Shown: piece after piece, positions 7,444-13,847 of the stretch
Layout: each line of letters opens with the position of its first letter
Position numbering within the stretch: the first letter of the stretch is position 1
DNA from: Roseiarcus sp035308145
Lineage (GTDB): Bacteria > Pseudomonadota > Alphaproteobacteria > Rhizobiales > Beijerinckiaceae
DNA length: 17,520 nucleotides
Reading direction: 5' to 3'
NCBI GenBank assembly: GCA_035308145.1
Contig: DATGHD010000072.1
Span: 1 to 17,520, forward strand
Program-made: the position numbers and the translations under genes
The notes under the pieces: model-generated
Database searches by the model: none
What the model saw: only the letters and a program-made list of their open reading frames with translations
What the model was told of the DNA's origin: nothing

Positions 7444-7832
7444 GGCGCCACCGTAAAGGTGAAGTCGCCGCTGGATCGATGCGTGTCCACCGACAGGACG
7501 CGCCAGAGAACTTTGTAAACGCCAGGTTCGGTCAGCTTAATCTCAATCTTCAGGATCTTTGTGTCTCGCGCATCGGGGGTTGGCTTGCCCTCTTCGAGAT
7601 GTCCGCCTGTCGAATCTACGACTTCGATGCTGCTGAAGACCGGCTCAACAGCTTCGCTGAAAGAGAGTTCGACACTTTCGGGCATGTTATGAACGACGCT
7701 GCTGGCCGCGGGCGTCGCGTGAGCGAGATGGGCGTGAGCATGCGCGAGGGTCGTGGCGAACAGCGCGAGGAGCATTGAGAGCGCCGCTCGCACTCGGGCT
7801 CGCGCGAGCGTTGGATTGGGTTTTCGCCACAT
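7440..7832 (-). CDS. copC: CopC-like periplasmic copper-binding protein
   Basis: A 130-residue protein with a signal peptide (basic n-region, LLALFATTLAHA) and a CopC beta-sandwich domain. The His-rich new N-terminus (HAHLAH) and the DTH motif near the C-terminus (D116, H118 in VDTHRSSGDF) are the usual Cu(II) ligands. Met50 lies in the loop VVHNMPESV. I prefer the ATG at 7832, which has a GAGGA site and gives a normal signal peptide. An alternative ATG at 7931 overlaps the ccdA stop by ATGA but would add 33 residues before the signal. CopC buffers periplasmic Cu(II) and feeds CopD, encoded immediately downstream with a 4-bp overlap. Confidence 0.9.
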   Translation of the reverse strand: MWRKPNPTLARARVRAALSMLLALFATTLAHAHAHLAHATPAASSVVHNMPESVELSFSEAVEPVFSSIEVVDSTGGHLEEGKPTPDARDTKILKIEIKLTEPGVYKVLWRVLSVDTHRSSGDFTFTVAP

Positions 7833-7927
7833 AGCTATCCTCACGCTGACCCCGATGCGCCGCGTTTCTGGCGTTGGCGCTACGCTGTTACGAGACGCTT
7901 GCGCGTTCGGCGTTGAGAGGAGATTGG

Positions 7928-8653
7928 TCATCCGATCTTCCCGAGCAGAGGAAATGTGTCGAGCAGCCAGTACGAGAATGCCGTGAACTGCCCGCTGATC
8001 ATAGCCAAGCCCAAGACGACCATTGCTCCGCCGGCGAGTTGCTGGAGCGAGCGGCCGAGACGTCCAAGACGCGCGACTCGTCGGAGGATTCGTTCGGTCA
8101 GAAGCGCGGCGCAGAGAAAGGGAACGCCAAGCCCCAGAGAATAGACGGCGAGCAGGATGACGCCTTGCTGCACCGTAGCGGACACCGCGCTTGTGGTCAG
8201 AATCGCGCCGAGCACCGGGCCGATACAAGGCGTCCAGCCGAACGCGAAGGCCAAGCCAAGAACATAGGCGGAGAGCGGACGAGCGCCGGGCACATCGAGA
8301 TGAAGCCGGACGTCGCGCAGCAGCCAGGGCGATCGTACAAGGCCGATCGTAAAGAGACCGAAGATGATGACTACTGCGCCGGCCGCGAGATTGGTCTGAT
8401 AGCGATAGGCTAAGAAAAGGCTCCCGATCGCCGTCGCGCTCGCGCCGAGAATAATGAAAACGGTCGAGAAACCCAGGACGAAGAGCGTGCTCAGCGGCAG
8501 GGCCGCCAATCTGGCGCGAGCGTCGTCGTCGAGCGATCGGCCGCCGACATAGGAGACGTAGCCCGGAACCAACGGCAGCACGCAAGGCGAAACGAAGGAT
8601 ATGACGCCTGCGGCGAAGCTCGTCGCCAAGGCGGCGAAGGAGACGCTCATCAT
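7928..8653 (-). CDS. ccdA: CcdA-family thiol-disulfide transporter
   Basis: A 241-residue inner-membrane protein with six hydrophobic segments and the two catalytic cysteines of the family, in SPCVLPLVPGY (C24) and TPCIGPVLGA (C143). CcdA moves electrons from cytoplasmic thioredoxin to periplasmic thioredoxin-like proteins. It overlaps the TlpA-like gene (ATG ATG over its TGA), and a GGAGA site precedes the start. Its natural electron acceptors here are the TlpA-like and CcmG-like proteins encoded upstream, which in turn would keep SCO CXXXC or cytochrome CXXCH cysteines reduced. Confidence 0.95.
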   Translation of the reverse strand: MMSVSFAALATSFAAGVISFVSPCVLPLVPGYVSYVGGRSLDDDARARLAALPLSTLFVLGFSTVFIILGASATAIGSLFLAYRYQTNLAAGAVVIIFGLFTIGLVRSPWLLRDVRLHLDVPGARPLSAYVLGLAFAFGWTPCIGPVLGAILTTSAVSATVQQGVILLAVYSLGLGVPFLCAALLTERILRRVARLGRLGRSLQQLAGGAMVVLGLAMISGQFTAFSYWLLDTFPLLGKIG

Positions 8654-9339
8654 CTTTGCGTCTCCGGGACGGCCTTTTCGGCGAGCAGGCGCAAGCGCTC
8701 CCGTAAGACGGAGACGATTTGCGGAGCGTCCCATTCGGCCGGTCCGATCTTGCGGCCGATCTCTTGACCCTGCTCGTTCACCAACAGCGTGATCGGCAAT
8801 CCCGGTGCGCGCAGGTCCTGCAATGCCGAGCCGTATTGATCGACATAGACGCCGAGCAATTTGAGCCCGAGCTGCTGATAGAAGCGCTCGATCGTCGGGA
8901 CGCCGCCGCGATCGACCGACAGCGCCAGAACGAGAAATCGGGACGGATCGAACTTCGCCTGCAGGCGATCGAGCGAAGCCATCTCCTTGCGGCACGGAAC
9001 ACACCAAGTCGCCCACAGATTGAGAAGAATGGGACGGCCGGCGAAGTCGCGCAGCGTGAGCGACCGGCCGTCGCGATCGACAAATCGAAGCTCGGGCAGT
9101 TCGGCGGGTTTGGCTGAGAATTGCAAAGTTTTGGACGCGTCGGCCTCGCGTTCCGCCGATTCGGATGGGACCTGAACCACCGTCGAGTTTTGAAGCGATC
9201 GGAACAGTGCGAACGACAATACGAGCGCGACGCCGATCGCAAGAACAAGCATGGCGGCGAGCCAAAGGCCTTGAATCGAGAAGCGACTGCGAGCCCGCTG
9301 CGGGTCCTCGCTGTTTGAGACGTTGATAGTCGGCTCCAT
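8650..9339 (-). CDS. TlpA-like membrane-anchored thioredoxin
   Basis: A 229-residue protein with a single N-terminal membrane anchor (about residues 24-46), a linker rich in Ser/Glu, and a thioredoxin-like domain with WCVPC (C113, C116) and a cis-proline in GLPITLLV. TlpA-type proteins reduce periplasmic partners; in rhizobia TlpA reduces ScoI and the CuA site of cytochrome oxidase (established knowledge). Co-location with two SCO genes makes that role likely here. Its stop overlaps the ccdA start, which is a coupled reductant/acceptor pair. The gap to the upstream membrane protein gene is 73 bp. Confidence 0.92.
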   Translation of the reverse strand: MEPTINVSNSEDPQRARSRFSIQGLWLAAMLVLAIGVALVLSFALFRSLQNSTVVQVPSESAEREADASKTLQFSAKPAELPELRFVDRDGRSLTLRDFAGRPILLNLWATWCVPCRKEMASLDRLQAKFDPSRFLVLALSVDRGGVPTIERFYQQLGLKLLGVYVDQYGSALQDLRAPGLPITLLVNEQGQEIGRKIGPAEWDAPQIVSVLRERLRLLAEKAVPETQR

Positions 9340-9412
9340 TTGACTTGTTGCGCCCTGCTGACCTGAGAAATCCGAATCTTGTCGAGAGGCGATCGGCGTC
9401 GATTCCTGCCCG

Positions 9413-9766
9413 TTAGTTTGATTTGCTGCAGCAGTCCTCTGCCGCGGCGCGACTCGGCTCGTTTGAAACCGCGTCGCTTTCGAGGGGCGCTGTCGCGCCA
9501 GACGAAGTTGACGGGGGCCCAGACGGTCCGCTCCCCATCCTCATCACGCAAAGTCCGAGCGCGCACATCACGACGCATGGGAGAACGCTCAGGATCACCG
9601 GCGCGACGCCGATGGCGACGAGCCAATTCCATTTGAGCGCTAGGCCGAGAGCAAGAACGATGGCGCCAAGCGCAAGCTGGCGCCGGCGAGTCACGAGCAG
9701 GGGCCGCAACGCCGTGGTTACGGCGCGCGTCGCCGCAATCGGAAGATGGTCAATTGTGCTTGTCAT
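9413..9766 (-). CDS. Small Cys-containing membrane protein with LPC-x3-C motif, unknown function
   Basis: A 117-residue protein with two hydrophobic segments (about residues 31-44 and 48-74). The second carries LPCVVMCALGLC (C64, C68, C73). A Pro/Ser-rich tail ends in a Cys pair (C112, C113). The start at 9766 has an AAGGAT site. I know this type of protein from the neighbourhood of multicopper oxidase genes, but no function is established to my knowledge. Five cysteines in a copper/thiol operon suggest copper or disulfide exchange at the membrane (inference). The membrane part resembles the 81-aa protein at 192-437. Confidence 0.8.
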   Translation of the reverse strand: MTSTIDHLPIAATRAVTTALRPLLVTRRRQLALGAIVLALGLALKWNWLVAIGVAPVILSVLPCVVMCALGLCVMRMGSGPSGPPSTSSGATAPLESDAVSNEPSRAAAEDCCSKSN

Positions 9767-9783
9767 CGGGGCATCCTTTCATG

Positions 9784-9948
9784 TCATGGCTCGTCGCCGT
9801 CGCGTCGCAGGCCAAACGATGTCATCTGACGGCGACCAGAAGGAGAAGTTCGGTATAAGACGCCGAGCCGCTGGAACGGCGGGCGGCGCGGCTTGCGGCC
9901 GGCTGAAGAGGTCGTAGCGCCTGACGGGCAAAGATCGAGCCGTCTCAT
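9784..9948 (-). CDS. Possible 54-aa coupled ORF, unknown
   Basis: An ATG at 9948-9946 overlaps the TGA of the CcmG-like gene and has an unusually strong AAGGAGG site 6 bases upstream, the usual picture of translational coupling. It encodes 54 residues (MRRLDLCPSGA... GDEP) that are rich in Arg, Pro and Ser, with one Cys and no membrane segment or domain. Codon third positions are not clearly GC-enriched, and another frame of the same stretch looks no worse. The real possibility is that this 178-bp interval is non-coding or holds a decayed gene. Confidence 0.3.
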   Translation of the reverse strand: MRRLDLCPSGATTSSAGRKPRRPPFQRLGVLYRTSPSGRRQMTSFGLRRDGDEP

Positions 9949-10559
9949 GGCCTCGCCTCCTTTTGCTGGAGGCGGTTGACGAGCGGCAGGATCGCGTCGC
10001 GAAGCGCGCTTTCGTCAATCGGCCCGATGTGCTTGTACGCGATGCGCCCGTCGCTTCCGACGACGAAAGTTTCCGGCACGCCATAAACGCCCCAATCAAT
10101 CGCCACGCGGCCGTCGCGGTCCGCGCCCGTCCGCGTATAAGGATCGCCGAATCCGTTCAGCCAGCGCGCCGCGTCTTCGGGCCGATCCTTGTAATTGAGG
10201 CCGTGAATGGTCATCGTCTTGTCCGCGGCCAGGCGCATGAGCAAAGGATGCTCGGCGCGGCAGGCGACGCACCAGGAGGCGAAGACATTGACGAGCGAGA
10301 CCTCGCCGACGAGATCGTCGCTCGAGAGGCCGAGGGCTCGTCCTTGGACCGGCGGCAAGTCGAATTTCGGAACCGGCTTGCCGATCAGAGTCGAGGGAAT
10401 TCGGCTTGGATCGCCGCCAAGGCGCGAAGCGAAGATCGCCGCCAGGCCGCCGAAGCCCGCCAGTGGCGCGAGGTACAGCAGCCGGCGCCGGGAAACGACC
10501 CCCGGCGCTTGCGCCTTCCGCGCCGGCGAAGCCACGCTCGAGATAAGGCTCTCGGCCAT
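9945..10559 (-). CDS. CcmG/DsbE-like periplasmic thioredoxin
   Basis: A 204-residue protein with an N-terminal basic stretch (SRRRLLYL) and a membrane anchor at about residues 27-45. A thioredoxin-like domain of the CcmG type follows: IGKPVPKFDLPP, FASWCVACRAEHP (C97, C100), and GVYGVPETFVV. CcmG normally reduces apocytochrome c CXXCH thiols before heme ligation, using electrons from CcdA or DsbD. No other ccm genes are in the window, so this copy may be specialised for the exported copper proteins or the cytochrome c encoded downstream. A GAGGAG site supports the start; it lies 27 bp after the DUF411 gene. Confidence 0.92.
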   Translation of the reverse strand: MAESLISSVASPARKAQAPGVVSRRRLLYLAPLAGFGGLAAIFASRLGGDPSRIPSTLIGKPVPKFDLPPVQGRALGLSSDDLVGEVSLVNVFASWCVACRAEHPLLMRLAADKTMTIHGLNYKDRPEDAARWLNGFGDPYTRTGADRDGRVAIDWGVYGVPETFVVGSDGRIAYKHIGPIDESALRDAILPLVNRLQQKEARP

Positions 10560-10586
10560 GACGACGATCTCCTCGTCTGTCTTCCC

Positions 10587-11027
10587 TCACTCCGTCGCGT
10601 AGACGGTTGGCGGCTTGCCGTCCGTGGCCACGGCGTAGATCGTCAATTTCTCGGTCTTCTCGCCCGGCATGCCGGGCGCGCCGATCGGCATGCCGGGCAG
10701 CGTGATTCCGGCAATCGCCGGCCGCTCTGACAAGAGCTTCTTGACCACATCCGCGGGCACGAGGCCGTCGACCACGTAGCCATCGACGAACATCGTGTGA
10801 CAGCCCTCCAATTGCTCCGGCACGCCGGCTTTCAGGCTGATCTGAGAAAGATCGTTGGTCGGCTTGATCTCGACATCGAAGCCGTTGTCGCGCAGATAGG
10901 CGGCATAGGCCTCGCAGCAACTGCATTGCGGATTTTTGTAAAGCACCGCGTGGATCGGCGCGGCGAGCGTCGGTCCCGAAAACGACAGGAGCGCGAGGAG
11001 GCTCGCCAAACGGAATGTACGGTTCAT
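10587..11027 (-). CDS. DUF411 periplasmic metal-binding protein
   Basis: A 146-residue exported protein with a signal peptide (ends PTLAA). It has the DUF411 signature KNPQCSCCEAYAAYLR (C35, C37, C38), then GCHT (C76, H77), VDGYVVDGLVPADVV, and a C-terminal GITLPGMPIGAPGM loop. DUF411 genes regularly accompany multicopper oxidase and cus/cop genes, and members have been proposed to bind copper or silver. The Cys triplet plus C76/H77 is the obvious site. It lies 30 bp after the multicopper oxidase gene and is presumably co-transcribed, acting in the periplasm. Confidence 0.94.
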   Translation of the reverse strand: MNRTFRLASLLALLSFSGPTLAAPIHAVLYKNPQCSCCEAYAAYLRDNGFDVEIKPTNDLSQISLKAGVPEQLEGCHTMFVDGYVVDGLVPADVVKKLLSERPAIAGITLPGMPIGAPGMPGEKTEKLTIYAVATDGKPPTVYATE

Positions 11028-11057
11028 GTCTTTCTCCTTTGCAAGTTGTGAGGCAGT

Positions 11058-12542
11058 TCAGGCGACGCGCAGTACGGTCATCAGACCGGACATTTGATGG
11101 TCCATCACATGGCAATGCAGCATCCAATCGCCCGGATTGTCGGCGACGAAGGCGATCTCGACGACGTCCTTCGGCGCCATCAGCACGGTGTCCCGCCATT
11201 GGCGATGCGGCGTCGCGAGGCCGTTGCGGGTCAGCATGCGAAAGCTGTGGCCATGAAAATGCATCGGATGCCACCAGGCGGTCTGATTGCGCAGCGTCAG
11301 TACGACGCTGCGCCCGCGCTCGAATGTAAGGCCGGGCTTCATGTCTGCAGCGCCGTCGCCGGTCATGGATTGGCCGTTGATCGCCCATGCGGCGGCGTTG
11401 CTTCCGCCTCCCATCATCCCCATTCCGCCCATCATGCCTTTCATCGCGCCCATCATGCCGCCGGAGCTCATCATCCCGCCCATGCCGGCGAGGGGGCCGC
11501 CGCCCATCATGCCGCCCTGAAGCACAAGGTCGTGGCGTTCGGCCGTCGCAAGATCAGGCTCAGCCAGCGGATTCGGCGGCAGGACGAGCGGAATCTCCGT
11601 CGCGTGAACGCGAAGCGGGGGCCTTTCGTCATAGGCGAACCGCGCCAGGCGATAGGATAGGCCGTCGTAGAATTCGTCGATCACGTCATAGCGCCGCCCT
11701 GGGTCGCCCCGCATATCGAGCACGACATCCGCGCGCATGGCGGGGCCGAGCAGCACGCGCCCATCGTCAGGCTCGTGCGGCTCGCAAGGCTGGCCGTCCA
11801 GGGCGACGACCACAGGTCGATGGCCTTCGAAGCGCAGCGCCATGATGCGCGCGAGCGCGGCGTTGACGAGGCGCAAGCGGATGCGCTCGCCGGCCTTCAC
11901 TGGCTCTTCCGCCGAAACGGCGCCGTTCACGGTCACGGTATTGCCGATCCGGCCGGACATGGCCGCGTCCATCATATTACCGAAGCCGGCGGCGATCTCG
12001 CCGTCTTCAGTCAGCCGCCAATCCGAGATGAGCCACAGCAGGTCGCGATCGACCGCGACAGGCTCGCGCTCCTCGACAATGACCGCGCCGGAAAGTCCGC
12101 GGCCGAGCTGGACGAGGCTGTCGGCGTGCGAGTGATACCAGAACGTGCCTGCGTCGGGCGGCGTGAATTCGTAGGCGAAGCTCTCGCCGGGCTTGATCGG
12201 CGGCTGAGTCAGGCCCGGCACGCCGTCCATGGCGTTGGGCACGCGCATACCGTGCCAATGCACGGTCGTATCTTCCGTGATCCGATTCTCAACGACGATG
12301 CGGGCCGGCTCGCCCTGGCGCAAGCGAACGACCGGCCCCGGCACGGTATTATTGTACGCCCAAGCCTCGGTTTGAGCGCGGCCCGAGCCAAGTAGAGAGG
12401 CCTTCGCAGGCTCGGACGTGATGCGGATTTCGCCGCCGGCCGCGCGGGCGGCGGGCAGGCGCAAAGGCGCAACAAGCGCGGCGCCTGCGGCGGCGATCAA
12501 AAACCTACGGCGCGATACGGCGCCGATGAATTGTGTGGCCAA
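11058..12542 (-). CDS. Tat-exported multicopper oxidase (CopA/CueO-like) with Met-rich insert
   Basis: A 494-residue protein with a Tat signal (SRRRFLIAAAGAALVAP) and three cupredoxin domains. The copper ligands are complete: HWH (95-97), HSH (137-139), HPMHFHGH (425-432) and HCHVMDHQM (476-484, with the type 1 Cys477 and axial Met484). Between domains 2 and 3, residues 344-377 form a Met/Gly-rich loop (GGMMGG, GGMMSSGGMM and similar) like the Cu(I)-capturing inserts of CueO and CopA. The start is a TTG at 12542 with a GGAAGG site. It most likely oxidises periplasmic Cu(I) to Cu(II). It could also oxidise phenolics or act as a laccase; sequence alone does not decide. Confidence 0.95.
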   Translation of the reverse strand: MATQFIGAVSRRRFLIAAAGAALVAPLRLPAARAAGGEIRITSEPAKASLLGSGRAQTEAWAYNNTVPGPVVRLRQGEPARIVVENRITEDTTVHWHGMRVPNAMDGVPGLTQPPIKPGESFAYEFTPPDAGTFWYHSHADSLVQLGRGLSGAVIVEEREPVAVDRDLLWLISDWRLTEDGEIAAGFGNMMDAAMSGRIGNTVTVNGAVSAEEPVKAGERIRLRLVNAALARIMALRFEGHRPVVVALDGQPCEPHEPDDGRVLLGPAMRADVVLDMRGDPGRRYDVIDEFYDGLSYRLARFAYDERPPLRVHATEIPLVLPPNPLAEPDLATAERHDLVLQGGMMGGGPLAGMGGMMSSGGMMGAMKGMMGGMGMMGGGSNAAAWAINGQSMTGDGAADMKPGLTFERGRSVVLTLRNQTAWWHPMHFHGHSFRMLTRNGLATPHRQWRDTVLMAPKDVVEIAFVADNPGDWMLHCHVMDHQMSGLMTVLRVA

Positions 12543-12684
12543 TTTCTAGCCTTCCGAGATGTCGTCAGTGGGCGGACTGCGCCTCGGTGCATGCCGAGAG
12601 CAGCCGGACGACCGCGGCGCATGTCGCTAGGACGCGCAGTCGCGCGCCCTGCTCGACCTACCACTCGAAGGCGGCAGCCGCGGT

Positions 12685-13059
12685 TCAGCCGATGTCGGAG
12701 GGTCTAGGAGGGTAGGGATCGGGCGGCGATGTTCTGCCGCAGAGCCGCGATTCGGGCGCCGCGAACGAGCCGCGCATTTCCACAAGCTTCAATGGCGCGA
12801 CAGGCGGCGCCATCGCCATTATTGGCGAGGCGCACATGGTCCCGCAGACCATCGCCTTTGCGCCGTCGTCTCCCTTCATAGGGCATCCGTCGCAATCGCC
12901 GTGCGAAGACGCGCCCATTTCGGGGGACATTGACATCATGGCGGCCATTGCCGTCGTAGCCCGTGATCCGCCCGCTGGGGCGACGGACAGGCTCATTCCC
13001 GCCGCCAGGAAGACGGCGAGCATCAAACCAAAGAGCTGTCGCACGGACCAGCGTTGCAT
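12685..13059 (-). CDS. Small secreted Met/Cys/His-rich protein, putative copper-binding
   Basis: A 124-residue protein with an N-terminal signal (FGLMLAVFLAAGMSLSVAPA). A Met-rich patch (AMAAMMSMSPEM) is followed by HGDCDGCPMK (H53, C56, C59) and MVCGTMC (C72, C76), a further Cys107, and a Pro-rich end (SPPDPYPPRP). The mixture of Met, Cys and His is typical of small periplasmic copper or metal scavengers. I recall similar proteins next to multicopper oxidase genes, but no named family. It is first in the minus-strand block, 142 bp before the multicopper oxidase. The ATG at 13059 lacks a clear Shine-Dalgarno; a TTG at 13080 inside the tandem repeat is an alternative. Confidence 0.8.
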   Translation of the reverse strand: MQRWSVRQLFGLMLAVFLAAGMSLSVAPAGGSRATTAMAAMMSMSPEMGASSHGDCDGCPMKGDDGAKAMVCGTMCASPIMAMAPPVAPLKLVEMRGSFAAPESRLCGRTSPPDPYPPRPSDIG

Positions 13060-13061
13060 AG

Positions 13062-13083
13062 CGCGCCAAACTCGCGCCAAACT
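13062..13083. repeat. Perfect tandem 11-bp repeat just upstream of the first operon gene
   Basis: The unit CGCGCCAAACT occurs twice back to back (13062-13072 and 13073-13083). The array ends 2 bp before the ATG of the Met/Cys/His-rich protein gene, so it occupies the place where a ribosome binding site is expected. It may be a slippage product, a regulator site, or part of the coding sequence if the TTG at 13080 is used. Confidence 0.7.
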
Positions 13084-13229
13084 TCGTCGAAATCAAGCCG
13101 GGGCGTCCGCGACGTTTGGACCCCATGGCAAGCGGCAGAGATGTCCACCGATAAGCTAGACGCCCTCGAGAAAACACAGCCAGGGTGGGGATCGGGTCGC
13201 GACCTCAATCGGCGCACGAGGCGGATCCT

Positions 13230-13253
13230 GGAGATGCCGTCTTTCACATCTCC
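13230..13253. promoter_or_regulatory. 7-bp inverted repeat in the leader of the copper operon, possible operator
   Basis: GGAGATG (13230-13236) and CATCTCC (13247-13253) form a perfect dyad with a 10-bp spacer. It lies in the roughly 230-bp gene-free region where the promoter of the minus-strand copper block must lie if it is transcribed from here. I cannot see a convincing sigma-70 promoter or a typical CueR or CsoR box. A regulator-binding role is inferred only from symmetry and position. Confidence 0.3.
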
Positions 13254-13285
13254 GTGAACCGGCGCATCAGAAAACACCCCGTTTG

Positions 13286-13317
13286 AAAAACCGTTTGAGT
13301 CGGCGCTTCTCAAACGG
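13286..13317 (-). terminator. Rho-independent terminator downstream of the tRNA fragment
   Basis: A perfect 9-bp stem (13291-13299 with 13309-13317, loop 9 nt), followed on the minus strand by five T residues (13290-13286). It lies 27 bp after the CCA end of the tRNA 3' fragment, the normal distance for a tRNA gene terminator. It would also insulate the copper operon from transcription entering from the right. Confidence 0.75.
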
Positions 13318-13344
13318 TGGAATTTTCTAAGTCACTGAAATCGC

Positions 13345-13387
13345 TGGCGCGCCCGAAGAGATTCGAACCCCCGACCCCCAAGATTCG
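13345..13387 (-). other. 3' half of a tRNA gene (probably tRNA-Arg), attachment-site-like scar
   Basis: Read on the minus strand, the stretch gives the 3' side of an anticodon arm (CGAATCTTG), a variable loop, a T-arm with the T-loop TTCGAAT, an acceptor strand CGGGCGC, discriminator G and an encoded CCA. The acceptor strand would pair with GCGCCCG, typical of alphaproteobacterial tRNA-Arg. No 5' half (D-arm or 5' acceptor strand) exists on the upstream side; a toxin gene remnant is found there instead. Two G-T pairs in the T-stem (GGGGG/CTCTT) suggest mild decay. This is the classic footprint left when an element integrates into the 3' half of a tRNA gene. Confidence 0.8.
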
Positions 13388-13390
13388 CCG

Positions 13391-13750
13391 GATGTCCTCG
13401 CCCTGCACGAACGGCTCTTGGTCTCTCACGGCGGCGCCGAGGGATTGCGCGAGCAAGGATTGCCCGCTTCCGCCCTCGCCCGCGCCAAGCAGATCGCGGT
13501 TTGCGATAGCAAGGCTGACTTGATCGATATGGCGAGCGCCTACACCGCCGGCATCGTCCAAAACCATCCCTTTATTGACGGCGACGAGCGGACGGGCTTT
13601 GTCATTGGAATCCTGTTCCTTGAACTCAATGGATGCCGTTTCACTGCGGCCGAGGAGGCCGCGGCCAATGCCGTCCTCGCTGTCGCCGCCGGAAGCTGGA
13701 CCGAGGCCGATTACACGATCTTCCTGCGGGCCAATGTCGTCCGCGAATAG
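13391..13750 (+). pseudogene. Doc/Fic-family toxin remnant, start lost
   Basis: About 120 residues are readable, from DVLALHERLL through REQGLPASALARA to the TAG at 13748. They correspond to a nearly whole Doc (death-on-curing) protein, including the helix before the active site and the loop HPFIDGDERTGF. The N-terminal 8-10 residues are missing: the frame runs into the tRNA fragment with no ATG, GTG or TTG before position 13418, where a TTG would give only 110 residues. The Doc consensus HPF-x-DGNKRT has become DGDER here, with Asn and Lys both changed, so activity is doubtful. No Phd antitoxin gene lies upstream, as expected for a truncated toxin-antitoxin locus. Confidence 0.75.
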
Positions 13751-13847
13751 CAGGTCCGCGGCCCATTCGTAGCCCGTTTCGCGTCCTTGAGTTCGAGCGC
13801 CGCGCGCGCAAAATGCCGGCAGGGCAAAACCACCTCGGAGTTTTTTC

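Noticed and set aside
7833..8585. Upstream extension of the copC frame
   Set aside because: The extension overlaps ccdA in a different frame, is Arg/Ser-rich and would place the signal peptide internally; the ATG at 7832 has a good ribosome binding site.
10096..11388. Long open frame on the minus strand (430 codons) across three genes
   Set aside because: It runs in another frame of the same strand through the CcmG-like, DUF411 and MCO genes; the Arg-rich translation has no family features.
13081..13285. CueR- or CsoR-type operator and sigma-70 promoter for the copper block
   Set aside because: No dyad resembling known copper-regulator boxes and no acceptable -35/-10 pair were found by eye; only a generic 7-bp dyad is reported.
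13345..13420. A complete functional tRNA gene
   Set aside because: Only the anticodon 3' side, T-arm and acceptor 3' strand are present; there is no D-arm or matching 5' acceptor strand upstream.
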